A DNA stretch of 64,000 nucleotides. Source: Arachis hypogaea. Taxonomy: Eukaryota > Streptophyta > Magnoliopsida > Fabales > Fabaceae. Numbering within the stretch: position 1 is the stretch's first letter; the number at the start of each line of letters is the position of its first letter. Made by a program: the position numbers and the translations under genes. A model generated the notes under the pieces. It saw only the letters and a list, made by a program, of their open reading frames with translations, did not search any database and was not told the origin of the DNA. Below, one piece after another: positions 1 to 11,637 of this stretch. The DNA is taken from the NCBI RefSeq assembly GCF_003086295.3, contig NC_092054.1, positions 17,991,878 through 18,055,877 on the forward strand, given 5' to 3'.

Positions 1-1
1 C

Positions 2-565
2 GCCGCCACGCAGCATGGCGGAGGACGCGGTATTAGTTATTCTAACTCTGCATGTTCCTCTGCGTCCTCGTTCTCCAGATCTTGCCTGAGCAAGACACCG
101 TCCTCGAGAACGGGGACGAAGAGGTCCGTACGGTTCTGTCCAGTGAGTGTGATAGTTGGAGAAGATTGCAGGCCCTGCGGGCACAAGAATCTGCATGAAG
201 GGCAAAATAGTAATTTAGTGGTGGCCGCAAAGGGGTATAATGGTAAGAACACTAACGATGAAGAGCTTAGGTTCCATGTGTTGCAGGAGAGTAAACGAGT
301 AGAGGAATTAGCTAGGGACTTGTTGAAGAATTATCAGATGAAGAAGAAGAAGAAGAATGAAGAATTTCATGATGACGTCATGCGTTATGAACTTGATTAT
401 GATGATGATGACGACGATGATGATGCTAGTTGTTGTAGCTCTGATCTATTTGAATTGGATAATCTTTCAGCAATTGGGATTGAGAGGTATAGGGAGGAGT
501 TGCCTGTGTATGAAACTACTCACTTCAATACCAATAGAGCCATTGCCAGTGGGTTCATTCTGTAA
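2..565 (+). CDS. BIG GRAIN 1-like protein, 3' part (5' end outside window)
   Basis: The frame is open from base 2 to the stop at 563-565, giving 187 residues with no methionine start, so the N-terminus lies left of the window. The visible protein has a Ser-rich basic stretch (SASSFSRSCLSKTPSS, about residues 20-35), then VRFCPVSVIVGEDCRPCGHK, a charged helix-like region (ELRFHVLQESKRVEELARDL), a Lys run, an eight-Asp run (about 134-141), and a C-terminal block SSDLFELDNLSAIGIERYRE followed by ELPVYETT and TNRAIASGF. Serine-rich, acidic proteins with this SDLFEL/ELPVYETT tail are the plant BIG GRAIN 1-like family, membrane-associated proteins that affect auxin response and organ or seed size (family knowledge). 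No intron is seen. The assignment comes from recalled motif order and was not searched. PHYTOCHROME KINASE SUBSTRATE proteins share an SDLFEL-like motif but not the tail. Confidence 0.72.
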   Translation, partial: AATQHGGGRGISYSNSACSSASSFSRSCLSKTPSSRTGTKRSVRFCPVSVIVGEDCRPCGHKNLHEGQNSNLVVAAKGYNGKNTNDEELRFHVLQESKRVEELARDLLKNYQMKKKKKNEEFHDDVMRYELDYDDDDDDDDASCCSSDLFELDNLSAIGIERYREELPVYETTHFNTNRAIASGFIL

Positions 566-3500
566 TTTTGATGAATTCGGGGGACTACTTTCTAAAAATT
601 AGGATTTTAATGGTGTGGGTTGGGGGGTTTACATCATCGGATAAATAATAAGATTATTTCTTTTTGTTTTTACTAGCTGTCTAATAATCTTCGAATCCCT
701 CTATATTTTACTTTCTTTTTAATTTGGGTGGATGCATTCTGAAAATGGTTAATTAATCATGATCTTTGAAGAGTTTCTTTTAAGAAATATTATTTATATT
801 TTATAAAATAGGTATATATTCAGAACATATATGAGATTACTATTTAAGTGAAAAAATTCCTATGATAATTTTAAATTTACAAATAATTGTTATTTTATAA
901 TAATAAATGAATAATTCAAAGTAGTGTATGTATGGTGGAGAGGTGAGAGGGAGAGAATCCATGGTGGTATATATTTGATGGAGCATCTTAACAAAGTTTG
1001 TGTTTTTTATTTGATTATGTGGGTAAAGTTTGATACCCCTCTTACAAAATGATTGAGCATCAAGTAGAGGAAGATGGAGGAGTATTGTGTAACGTTTGTT
1101 TAGCACGACATGGGGGGAAAAAGGAAAAAGGCAAGTAAACAGTGTGAAGAAGATTAAGATGAAGCTGAAAGCAAAGGCAGAATTTCTACACTTATTCATG
1201 GCAATGGAAAAAAGAGGGCTTTTGCTCTCTCTTATGTTGTGGCCTGTGGGGGCCTCTTTTGCTTCAAATTAACTCTGTCTTCATGCATCTCATATGCGTG
1301 GTAGCAATAGTCAAAAAGTGCCTATATATATGTTTTCATTTTTTGGTAGATAAAAAGTGCCTATGTTCATCTTAATAATAATGACACAGCTTTAACTATT
1401 TTATTTTCCTTTTAATTTTTCATAATTTATTTTCCTTAATCCCGTAACCCTCTAGATTAACAATCTTGTAGATATTTTTACGTGAAGTTAATAATTAAAA
1501 ATTATCAAATAATTTAACATATTTGACTAAATTATTATTTTTAAAAAATATTTTTTTGTAAATTTACTGGGAGGATTTTCAAATAGAAACCTAGCTAACT
1601 TTAGATTATGGCAAGGAAAAAAAATAATAATAAAGAAGAAGAAGATTCAAATGATGGGTTTAATGGAAAAAACCAGAAAAAGATAGAGATATGTATATAA
1701 GACACGGTCCCTAAAGATGTGGACAAAATATCTCTTCATGGATTCTCTAAAACCTTGATGTCAATTTAGTTGGCTTCTAATAATACAAGAGGTTAGTCTC
1801 TGAATTATTTGAAAAATTAATGCGATTTTCAGAATAATATTGAAACTGGTATCATCTTTTATTACCGTCAAATGCGACTACATATTTTGTGGTGTTTTTT
1901 TTTTTGTTAATTTTTTGGTTCTGGTTGGGGGATGGTTATTAATAATACATGTTTCTCTTTAGCTTTTTGACATTTTCTTTTTGGTCTTATCTTGAAAAAC
2001 GGCAAAATTCGGCAACCAGAAGGATAAAATTAATTTAGGGTTATTGAATTTTATTGCGTCTATAGATTGATAAATCAGAATGTAAACTGTTTTGCTAAAA
2101 TCGGTGATTTAATAAATTTTTTTTTTTTACACAAATATGTTGTCATTAATAAACTTCTAATTAATATATAGTTGTGTCAATAATAACATAAAATGCATTA
2201 TCATGTGTCTTATTTCAATGGTCATTCGAAATAGTACGTATTTTCAGATTGTAAATTTTACCTACAATTTCTAACAACTAAATCATATATTTTTTTTTGT
2301 GTTTATATGTATAACTTAATAAATACTATGTATATATAACATGTAATAATTTTAATATTTAAATTTAATAGTTAGATTGATATCCAAGAAATAAAAATAG
2401 TGGTCCTAGACTCCTAGTGCTTGTTGGGATGCTACAACAGCACAGCTAATTTTTTTTTTTGAAACATTTTTTTAATAATTATTGATCTTCTTTATATTTT
2501 AATAGAAATAAATTTTCAAAAGTAGACCCGTAAAAACATTTATAAAATTATTCATAAAATTCAAATATTACATCAACAAGTAGTTGTTAAAAAAAATCAT
2601 AATAAACCATCTACATAAACCGATCTATAGTGTATAATTTTCGAACCTAATCTGAAACATACATTATCAACATTATTATCTATCAATAGTAGTCGTGTAT
2701 ATTTTTTTTTCAAAGACTAATTTGTTAAAGATCTGAACTGTATTTAAAAGTTTATTGTTGATCAATGAATTACTACATATAAAAAATAAAATTTGAACTT
2801 CTAATATACACTTACTTAAATGGACGAGTAAGTTAGTTGCTCGGCTAACCCAAATTAATTAATAATTGTGTATACTAATACCCCATAATTTTATTTTTTT
2901 TATATTAGTTTTTGACGTTAAATGAGACTCTATTTTAGACTAAGCTATTTCAGTTGGTAATAGTAATTTAACAGTAGTAATTTGCCACCTCAAATGTTTC
3001 GAACATCATCTTTAATCTATTATTTAGGAAAATTTGAGGAGAAAAGGACAATAAGAACGTTCATATTTAGAGTACTAGTATACAAATTAAAATTATTATC
3101 TACCTCTCCTTTGTTACATTTTCCATGTCCTTATTATATCTCTCCTTTTATTTTGTCAAAATAGCATAAAAAGCACCGTTCATTATTAATTAGATCAATT
3201 TGGAAAACGAATACTTTTGGAGGACCACTAAATCATAACAGTGTGATATGCTAATTAAGTTGAATACTCTTAAGTAACTAACACATTTTTAATTAAGACA
3301 AAGAAAAAAAGGAAAAAAAAAAAATTTAATGAGCACTTTGAAAGCTATCTAGCTAGCTTGGACATTAGGAAAAGAAAAGGCTATGCTATGCTATGCTGAA
3401 AAGAGACATAGGTGAAGAATTGGCTTTGTAGGGCGTGGTGTTGTCGTGGACCTGTGATGCCCTAACCGCAATTGATCAAAAACATTAAAAAAGTTAAAAT

Positions 3501-3954
3501 TGATTAGTGAAGGATTTTAATTAGCATGCAACTCTCATATTATTGGATTAAGAAATCACTTTGTAATCTAATTAAAATCATTTGGTTCAATTTAAAAACC
3601 CATTCCTCTCATATGGTTGGTGAAGTGGGGGAGTACGACAATGATAATATATGTTCTTAGTGGGTGTGAAACCACCTACTCATCCTAGAGTTGACGATTC
3701 CTTGGATTCCCTATAATTTTAATAATCATACCAATCTTATTAAATTTTGTTATCAACTATTTTATCCCAAAAAGTAATATATTAAACTTTATTTAATACA
3801 AAGATTTTATTATATATATATGGTGAGAATTTAAATTTAATATATTATCAGTATAGAATAATTTTATACGTATATTTAATAATATAAATTTATATTAATA
3901 AAAATAATTATTTTTTACATTATTTACATACATTGTTATAAAAATATTTTTTTC

Positions 3955-4190
3955 AAAAATTTAAACTGATAGAAAGATATACATAAATGATTATATTTTT
4001 AATATTTTTTTTCACGCAAGAGTAAATTCTTGTATATAATATAGATTTGTGTAAATTCTTGTATAATTTTTTTTATTTATTTTGGAAATAATAAAGATCG
4101 AATTCTAAATTTTTTTATTATAGAAGTTCTAATACTATGATATTATTATTTCTTTTAATTTAAAAAATTAAACTGATAGAAAGGGACACA
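3955..4190. repeat. Dispersed repeat motif, two of four copies in window
   Basis: The phrase TTAAACTGATAGAAAG occurs near 3961 and near 4170. Related copies lie near 55188 (TTTAAACTAATAGAAG) and 55406 (TTTAAACTGATAGAAAAA), each followed by a similar AT-rich tail resembling ATAAATAATTATATCTCTAA. The four copies suggest remnants of one repetitive family. I cannot assign its class. Confidence 0.5.
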
Positions 4191-4791
4191 AATTGTTATA
4201 TATCTAGCAGTAAATTAAATATGTACATCAAAATTAAATTTATATTATTAATATAATTTTTTATACAAACATTGAATTATATATTATTAATATGAAAAAA
4301 GTATTTAACTTAACCACGTAGTAACGTAGAAATTTTATACAAATGCAAGAGTTTAAAATTCTCCCAGTTCACAACGCAAACAGCGATTTCATATGAACTT
4401 CACAAAGTGTTTTGTAGGAAGAAAACAAATTGTTAACACAATTTGTATTTTGTTTATAGACTTTGAACCTGAAAGTGTGATATGTATGTGAGTGGAATAG
4501 GTCTTTATTTTGTTTGTTTTCTGTTCTTTCTTAATTTAGATTGAGATAGATTATAGATTATTGTGGTTGAGCCGTCACGCACGTTACTTTTATGTAGTAA
4601 ATTTAAAAAAAGTATGATATTATTACATAAATAGAGAATACACTGGCAGACAACATAATGAACTTATTACAAATGGTAAAATTTAAAAGGAGCTATGCTC
4701 CAGATATATATTGGACTATATATATTTTGATTAAATCAGTGGAATGCACATGATCGTTGGAAGTGGAGATTACAGGCTTATATTTTCTGTA

Positions 4792-4849
<58 letters not shown>
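4792..4849. repeat. (AAT)n microsatellite
   Basis: About 19 uninterrupted AAT/ATA units. The poly-Ile open frame on the minus strand here is only a reading of this repeat. Confidence 0.95.
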
Positions 4850-4850
<1 letters not shown>

Positions 4851-5238
4851 ATTTTTTTTCGCTAGAAACAAGTAAAGTGAATAAAAATAAGGTGAATAAT
4901 GATACTTTAAAATCTAAATTAAAATATTTTCTTTTAATACAGACATGATTTTTGAAATAGGACATTTTTTGATTATATTAAATACAAAAATATCAAATAA
5001 TTTTAACTTTAAATTTTTTATAGAATAATCTCTAATAATTTTATTGAATATTATTATTATTATTATTATTTAGTGACAATATATATATACATAAAAATCT
5101 AATGAATAAATTTATTATTATTTTTGTTCAAAAAATACAAAAAATTATGGTACAATGTTATTATGTAATTAATAATAATAATTATTTTATTTTATTTTTT
5201 TTTAGACCGAGAACTATTATGTCTAATAGAGAAAAACA

Positions 5239-5456
5239 TTAAGGATTGATCTGTGTATTAATTTTTTTTTGGGACTAAAATATCCATTTTTAAAATCCTT
5301 GGGGACAAATCTAGGTAATTACTCGACCGGAAAATAAACTGGAGACTGATTTGTCTATCGGAGTAAAACCTTAGAGATTAATTTGTGTATTAATTTTTTT
5401 TGGAGACTAAAATATCTGTTTTTAAAATCTTTAGGGACTGATTTAGATAATTACTC
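5239..5456. repeat. Two-copy direct repeat of about 86 bp
   Basis: Copies at 5239-5324 and 5371-5456 share the order GTGTATTAATTTTTTTT, GACTAAAATATC, TTTTTAAAATC, GGGAC and TAATTACTC, with about 46 bp between them. The wording resembles the 'remaining dry' GGACTAAA-type repeats common in legume transposon termini, but no element ends were found. Confidence 0.6.
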
Positions 5457-5753
5457 TAATAATAATAATAATACAAAAAAATTGGCATGTAAAAGGAAAT
5501 GAATCCTCTATATAGTAGGAATTATTGTAAACCCCAAAACTGAAATTATTAATTTAAAACTGAAATTATTGTAAATTGTTTGCTAACCTTTAGTTGAGCT
5601 TTCAATTAATTAATGAATTAACGATTATTTTTTTAAGAACATACATCTAAGAGGAAAAAAAAAAAAAAGACATACAAAACAGATTTACTTACTTAGTACA
5701 CAGGTTTCTATTAGTCGATAGATAGTTGCGGTACTATTTTCATGTAATATTTA

Positions 5754-6072
5754 GGTCCAGTTTGGGTAACCAACTTAATTAAGTTTCTTTTGATAAAATA
5801 ACTTAAACAATAAATGACTCTGTTAAAAGTAACTTATAAATAAGTTATTTTGTGTTTGGATTTTTAACTCTAAAAGTGCTTATTTTATAGAAATGTAATG
5901 AAAAGTAGAAGCATTATGAGAGAAGTCATTTTTTTAACTTCTCTATAAGCTCTAAAATAGCTTCTTAGAAAATTGCAATTTGGTTTTGAAAATTGCACCA
6001 AACATTAATACTATTACTTTTTATAAGTCAAAAGTTAAAAAAAGTTACTTCTAGAATTTCCCAAACGGGTCC
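5754..6072. mobile_element. Tourist-like MITE (PIF/Harbinger type), copy 1
   Basis: The 319-bp AT-rich element begins GGTCCAGTTTGGG and ends CCCAAACGGGTCC, an imperfect terminal inverted repeat. It is flanked by TTA on both sides (5751-5753 and 6073-6075), the 3-bp duplication typical of PIF/Harbinger MITEs. A second diverged copy with the same internal order and the same TTA duplication is at 49031-49352. No coding capacity. Confidence 0.8.
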
Positions 6073-6179
6073 TTACTCACGGAAAGAACTAGAATAGTTT
6101 TTGGAGGGATCAATATAAAAAAAATATAACTTTAGAAAGATAAAAAAATAATTAAAAAGAACCAATGTATAAATTAAAA

Positions 6180-6181
<2 letters not shown>

Positions 6182-6236
<55 letters not shown>
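6182..6236. repeat. (AT)n microsatellite
   Basis: About 27 uninterrupted AT units just downstream of the Tourist-like MITE. Confidence 0.95.
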
Positions 6237-6241
<5 letters not shown>

Positions 6242-6474
6242 AAAGGAGGGTCATTGCCCCTTTAAAATGTATGAAACTCCGCTCCTATATTTATTCAAGT
6301 GTTTAAATATAGTAAAAGATAAATATTTTTTTTTCTAAAAATAATAACATAACATGTGTATAATCTTAGAAGTGATTATGAAGTACTGGAGAGAGAAAAG
6401 GGCTAGAGAGAGAAAGAGAGAAGAGATGTTAGAGAGAGAAAGGATTTTTTTGAAATGAAAGGAAAGAGTTTGTG

Positions 6475-6810
6475 CTTTTAATTTTAGTTTTTGTTATCGT
6501 TGGATTTATTATCGGTTAAATCCGACGGTAATTTTTAGCGAGTCATCAAAATATATTATTTTATTAAAATGACTTACTTTCGGATAAATTTAACGGTAAA
6601 GCCTATGTTAAAAATTATGCCTTTTTCTCTCGTTTTGTCGCTAAGTATTATCGGTGATATTACTGACAAATTTATTATTGGAATTAAAAATCTGTCGATA
6701 ACAGTTTGCCTAAATAAATTCTATATCAAAATCGTCTATAAATCTGTCGATAAAGTCGACGATAATAAGCGACGCTAAATCCAACAGTACTTGATACATT
6801 TCTTGTAGTG
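6475..6810. mobile_element. CACTA-type terminus (right end, left end not found)
   Basis: The block ends TTTCTTGTAGTG at 6810, the inverse of the CACTACAAGAAA terminus seen at 23965. Inside it are repeated short motifs of the type TCGGATAAATTTAACGGTAA, TCCGACGGTAA and CTGTCGATAA, consistent with subterminal repeats. No matching left terminus was seen, so this is a truncated or solo terminus. The 69-codon open frame at 6569-6778 runs through the repeats and is not a gene. Confidence 0.55.
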
Positions 6811-8291
6811 ATAACTCATTAAAATATTAATGTATATATTTAGTTTCATAATAGAATTTATTTATATTTTTTATTTTTCTTAAATTAAAATTATTGATTC
6901 TTAATTTTTTTTTCCATAAGCATAGGATCAAATTTTATTTCTCTTTATCATTCTTGCATTCTTTATTTTGTTCTTTTATTAATATTATATATATTTAATA
7001 AATAAAAAGAGAGAATGTCCTGTTAATACACTAGTAGTATGAATAATTATTTTAATTTCCTATACCCTATCCTTAATTGGCATCTGCACGAATGATATCA
7101 TTGGTATCGAATCTACTTTTATATATCCATTAACATCTAATTAAGCACAAAAAACCAGAAACTTCTTGCTGTCAAGTATGAACACCTAGCATTGGTACAT
7201 GCATATGTACGTACGTGTGAGCATTCCTTTGCTGGGTATGTCACTTAACCACCATGCACAAGCACAACCCACTATATATAGCATAAAAGGAATTATGCAA
7301 CATGAAATTAAACTTTATCGGTTTAATTGGGTGGCTATATTAAGAGTAGGACCAACCTTAGCTTTGTTAAGGTTCGAGTCTCTAACACCACAAGTGGCTT
7401 GATCACTTACTTGGTCATGTCCGAAGATAGGGGCACATATTGGGTCAATTACATTAATACCATGTTTTGTATTATTATCTTAATTAAGAGACAATATTAT
7501 CTCGCCTTCTAGAGACATATTTGTCATCTCTAAACTCCTAAATAATAATTAGGAAACGATATATATTCATAAATTGGACTAAATTGCAAATAATTAATTA
7601 AGTGGTTGTCATGATTTATTTCATGGTTTGGGCTGTCAACATTGTTTTTATGTGTATGCCCTCTTGATTGTTAGTTTCCTACCATATTCTTTCAAATCAA
7701 CAGCATGACGTGCATTACATAAGATGTGCTACTTTTTCGATAAGTTAGCAGAAATTATTTATAAAAGTAATAAATTGTAAAGTAAAACACTTATATAAAC
7801 TAAAAACAACTCGATATTACATGAATCATCCAAAATAAAAAAACGTTACGTGGACGTCTCCATGCATATTATTATATAAATCGAATTATAAATTATAGTA
7901 GTAAATCGAATTAAAGTATATCGAATTATTAGGATTTCATGTAAATCGAAGTAAGTAGCTTCGATTTACTAAATAATGCACATGATATTAAACATTATCC
8001 ATAGTAAATTGATACAATCTATCTCGATTAAGTCCATGGTATTTACACATAGTAAATTGAATTGGTTAAATTTAAATTACATCAATGGTAAATCGACACA
8101 CCTTGATTCAATTTATGCATATTCGCGTTCCAATATAAATCGATACACTCTGATTCGATTTACATATATACCTCTATATATAGAATTCAAATTGACTTAT
8201 TTCTTATTACATTTCACCATACCATACTCAACCAAAACGAAAAATTTAGAGCAACTAAAGGAATTTATAGTAGAAGATTGAAACTGCGGAG

Positions 8292-9485
8292 ATGGAAGAC
8301 GACCCAAATCGAATCTATCGGTTGGATGGAGTCACCCATATTATTGCTGGTAGCATGCATGAAGAGATTAGTAAATGAAATTTAATTTTTTTATTTTCTT
8401 TAAAAAAATAATGAATTGTTACTAATATTAAATTGCTTAGAACTTGATTATTAGAATTATTAGAATCTTTAAACTTCAAATAATAGTTAGAATATTGATT
8501 TAGGGTTTAAGGTAGCGTTAAAAGATTGAAATCACAAATGCATGTTAGATGAGGAGTAATTAAGTATGTTGACAAGTAGATTTAACAAGTTTGGTTAGAG
8601 TTTGTAAGTTTTTATTGTTAGAAGTTTAACGAGATTAGAAATTTTGTTGGAATTTAATTTAATTTAAATTTGAATTTTAAGTGTTGGATTAACTAGCCAG
8701 TAGAAAATTATGATTTAATTTATTTTAAAAAATTGAATTATCAAATGTTAGATTAACGAGGCACTACAATTTTAGTTATATACTAAAGAGTTTAGCTTTC
8801 TGTAGTAAATACTAGATTAACTATGTTCCTTTAGAATTTAATTTAGTTTTGGTTAAAGTATTTCTTTATTAGAATTATCTGTTTTAGGTGATTTTTGTTT
8901 TCTAAAGTGTTATGGTTCTAAGAGAATTTTTTCATTGTCATGCAGCCTACCACTGTATCACGAGCATGAGGAGACAGTATGGTATGTCCTTAGACGATAG
9001 GATCATGCCGTATCTACAGATGACTAGCCTGGCCCATCTTACGAGGCTCAACAACTACTAGTTTAGATTGGATGAGCCATTAGGGAGTACCTTTATTAAG
9101 AGATGTCGTCTGAAGACACATATATTTCATCTGCTAGATATTTCAGACAACTGTCGTGTTGAACGAAGACGTCGTGTCAGAACACGTTCGAATCAGCGTT
9201 AGTGAATGTGGCTTGACGATGCCATCGATGCATTGGAGGGAAGGAATCAAGGTTGTAGAGGAGATAAGGATCGCGGCCGTAAAGGAGTTAGGGGTGGTGG
9301 TCGAGGTAGAGCACGACGTGGAGGGAAAGGTGAAGAGGATGAGAGTAACGGTGGAGACGAAGGTTGTGATAATGGAGATGATAATGGTGATGATGTTGGT
9401 GATGGAGGATATGACAGAGGTGATGGGGTGGAAATGGAGGAGGTTACGAAGGCCATGGTGGTGAACATGATGGTGGTATAGGTGG
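8292..9485 (+). pseudogene. Plant mobile domain (PMD, MAIN-like) protein, broken
   Basis: Exon 1 reads MEDDPNRIYRLDGVTHIIAG, the usual start of transposon-borne PMD/MAIN-like proteins. It is followed by an intron-like AT stretch. From about 8947 comes YHCITSMRRQYGMSLDDR, then PYLQMTSLAHLTRLNNY, then a stop codon at 9058-9060, then FRLDEPLGSTFIKR. Most of the PMD core is then missing. The 3' part (9206-9481) encodes a Gly/Arg/Asp-rich tail (RGGGRGRARRGG). PMD proteins are of unknown biochemical function; MAIN acts in meristem genome stability, and TE copies ride on MULEs and retrotransposons. The in-frame stop, the missing core and the junction with the reverse-oriented transposase remnant mark it as dead. 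Confidence 0.8.
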
Positions 9486-9522
9486 TGGTAGTGGAGTTAG
9501 TGATGGTGGTGATCGTGGAGGA

Positions 9523-11142
9523 TTGAAGAATGACCATGAATCTGCATTCTCACCCTCACAAGTGCGAATGCGACATGAATGATATTGGAATTGCCATCCT
9601 GAGCAATCGCAACAAGCAGCGTACCCCATATTTGCCGTACAAGTGGATCCCGTCGACACTAACCAATAGCTTACAATGTTGGAAGTAGGTCTTGATACAC
9701 GGTGGAAATGTCCAAAAAAGACAACAGAAATAAATATGCGACTCATCGATTTGCCCATCCACTTGCACAGAACTCGTCCTCAACACTACAACATGACCCG
9801 ACATTGTCATCTACACACCTAGTATCCATGGCGACAACTCATTATATGAGTTTTTTCAATCTCTGTAAATCTGAGCCACGACATTCTACTTAGCCAACCA
9901 AACCCTTCTGTAAGTCGTTATAAAACTGAAATGTGCCTCTACTACCTTCAACAGTACCTTGATCGTGTCGATAGCATTAGCTCTAATAATAGGCAGTATG
10001 AAGTCCGAGATCACATGGTAATCAAGCATCATATGATCACTCGATATCGACGTAGCCAGACAAGTATGAGGTCCATTGTACCATTTTACTTCCCAAATAT
10101 CTCTGTGCTGGCGGAAACTGATCCGAATCAACCATGTGCACCCATTGTCAAATTTCTTACACTTTTCATAATACTTGCGATAATCGGATTCCAACACTTT
10201 GTACTCAACCCCACGACGGATGCTATAAGTCTCCACGCTTAAGACGGCCTCCTCTTTATCCTGAAACTGCTGACTAACTTAGAACCTAGCTAGTCCTCTT
10301 ATATCCTGTGTATCTCTGACTCCAAATCCAACAAGTACACCAGATACCCCCTGCGATCTCATGGCATCTAAGTCCAAAGTTGAAAAGTGCGGGGGTACTG
10401 CTGAGTTCCTGAACTAGCCGCTCCACCACCCCCAGCTGGATTACTCCTCGCTATGTCATCATCACTAACATCAACAATCGTGGTGGGCTCCACATTATCA
10501 TCATCATCATCCCGCAGTACATCTTCCACACCATTCGGTGCTCTATCCTGTCCAAAAACCAGTACCATATCAAGAGTACCGGCCATCATAATCGCAAGCT
10601 CACCGAAGGGTCGAGTATAACCTATTTCTCTGTCATGATTGTGATTTGGATAGCTGCGACGGACGGGGAGGTAACCAAAACTGCCTCAGGTGCAATCACG
10701 GGCACAGATGAAGAGGAACTAAGAGGCATTAAACTAGAGCAGGTTGTCATTGCTGAAGGTTGAGGATTCCGGTTCGAACCTCCTGAACTACATATCACAT
10801 CTACAAGTTTGGCCAACAGCTCAGGAGGTCCTCACCTTGAAAAACTGCCGACGACAATAGAACAAACTTGCAAATCTTGGTCACTGTCTATGACGAAGGA
10901 ATCGTACTTCACATTATTCTGCAGCACAGAAATCAGAATTCTATAGAATAACTTCTCCATCTGTTTCACGCCTTGCATCCCTAGTTTTTGGATTATAGTA
11001 TTCTGAAACTCGGTGAAACTCGTTGAAGGTTTGAGGAAAACACTAAGCAGATCCTTATCAGTAAATTTAATTCCAAAACACGTTTTTTTTTAATCAACCC
11101 TCTATAGTGCACCAGAACTAAAAAAATATCATCACTAGCCAT
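9523..11142 (-). pseudogene. mudrA-type MULE transposase, broken and C-terminally truncated
   Basis: Read on the minus strand, the start is at 11142 (MASDDIFLVLVHYRGLIKKK), the PB1-like N-terminus of legume MULE transposases. Then come LAKLVD and a Ser-rich linker (10622-10816), an acidic linker and GTQQYPRTF (10368-10589). The MuDR DNA-binding region follows at 10236-9886: TYSIRRGVEYKVLESDYRKY, CTWLIR, WEVKWYNGPHTCLATSISSD, with Cys/His ligands retained. Past a stop, pieces of the catalytic core follow: QVDGQIDESHIYF, FWTFPPCIK, VDGIHLYGKYG and EGENADSWSFF. Frame changes occur throughout, and homology ends near 9523, after the first catalytic Asp region. The remaining acidic residues and the zinc-knuckle tail expected of the family are absent, so it cannot be functional. 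Confidence 0.85.
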
Positions 11143-11637
11143 TGTAACTTCCACTATCATGAAGAATTCACGTTTAGCTCCTATTTATATACGTTGGTTT
11201 CATACTAAATCGAATTCTTTAAATTCGATTTATACATATAACTTAATGCATACTACTTCGAGCATAGTGGATTCGATTTACCTCTAGCTACCATTGAGCA
11301 TAAATCAAATTTGTTACATTCGATTTACTAAGGGAATGCAAATCAAATTGGCTTAATTCGATTTATTGTTGCACCATGTAATTCGAATCAGATTGATTCG
11401 ATTTAGTGCCACGTAAAGTAATTCGAGTTGAGTCAATTCGATTTATACTTAAAACAATATTCCCATGTAATTTAAATCTGTATGTTTTGATTTACTATTA
11501 TATTATATAATTCGAATTAGTTTAATTCGATTTATATAGAAGTATGATTCAAGACATCTACTATTTTGGGTGATTCATGTAATATCGAGTTGTCTTTGGT
11601 TTATATAAATATTTTACTCTAAATTTTATTAATTTAT

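Larger units (their letters stand above)
566..5753. other. AT-rich intergenic spacer
   Basis: This is the 3' side of the BIG GRAIN 1-like gene followed by about 5 kb of very AT-rich DNA. No coding pattern holds up: the open frames at 840-1199, 2982-3164 and 4693-4965 are low-complexity or follow simple repeats. The stretch holds an (AAT)n microsatellite, a two-copy tandem repeat and two copies of a dispersed motif, each listed separately. Nothing else is supported. Confidence 0.7.
7761..11637. mobile_element. Degraded Mutator-like element with plant-mobile-domain and mudrA-type genes
   Basis: The left (from about 7761) and right (to about 11637) ends are long inverted repeats. Both contain ACAACTCGATATTACATGAA followed by TC(A/C)(T/C)CCAAAATA, and outside it TATATAAAC and AGTAAAA. 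Several hundred bases inside each end are filled with ATTCGATTTA/TAAATCGAAT repeats. Between them a plant-mobile-domain gene points right and a mudrA-type transposase gene points left, so they converge. No 9-bp target duplication could be fixed, so the outer limits are uncertain by about 20 bp. Both genes carry stops and deletions. Confidence 0.82.

Noticed and set aside
4693..4965. 90-codon minus-strand open frame with a poly-Ile run
   Set aside because: It is a translation of the (AAT)n microsatellite.
9247..9537. Ser/Thr/Pro-rich minus-strand frame
   Set aside because: It is antisense to the Gly-rich tail of the PMD gene.
9931..10242. 103-codon plus-strand frame
   Set aside because: It is antisense to the MuDR DNA-binding region, which has clear family motifs.
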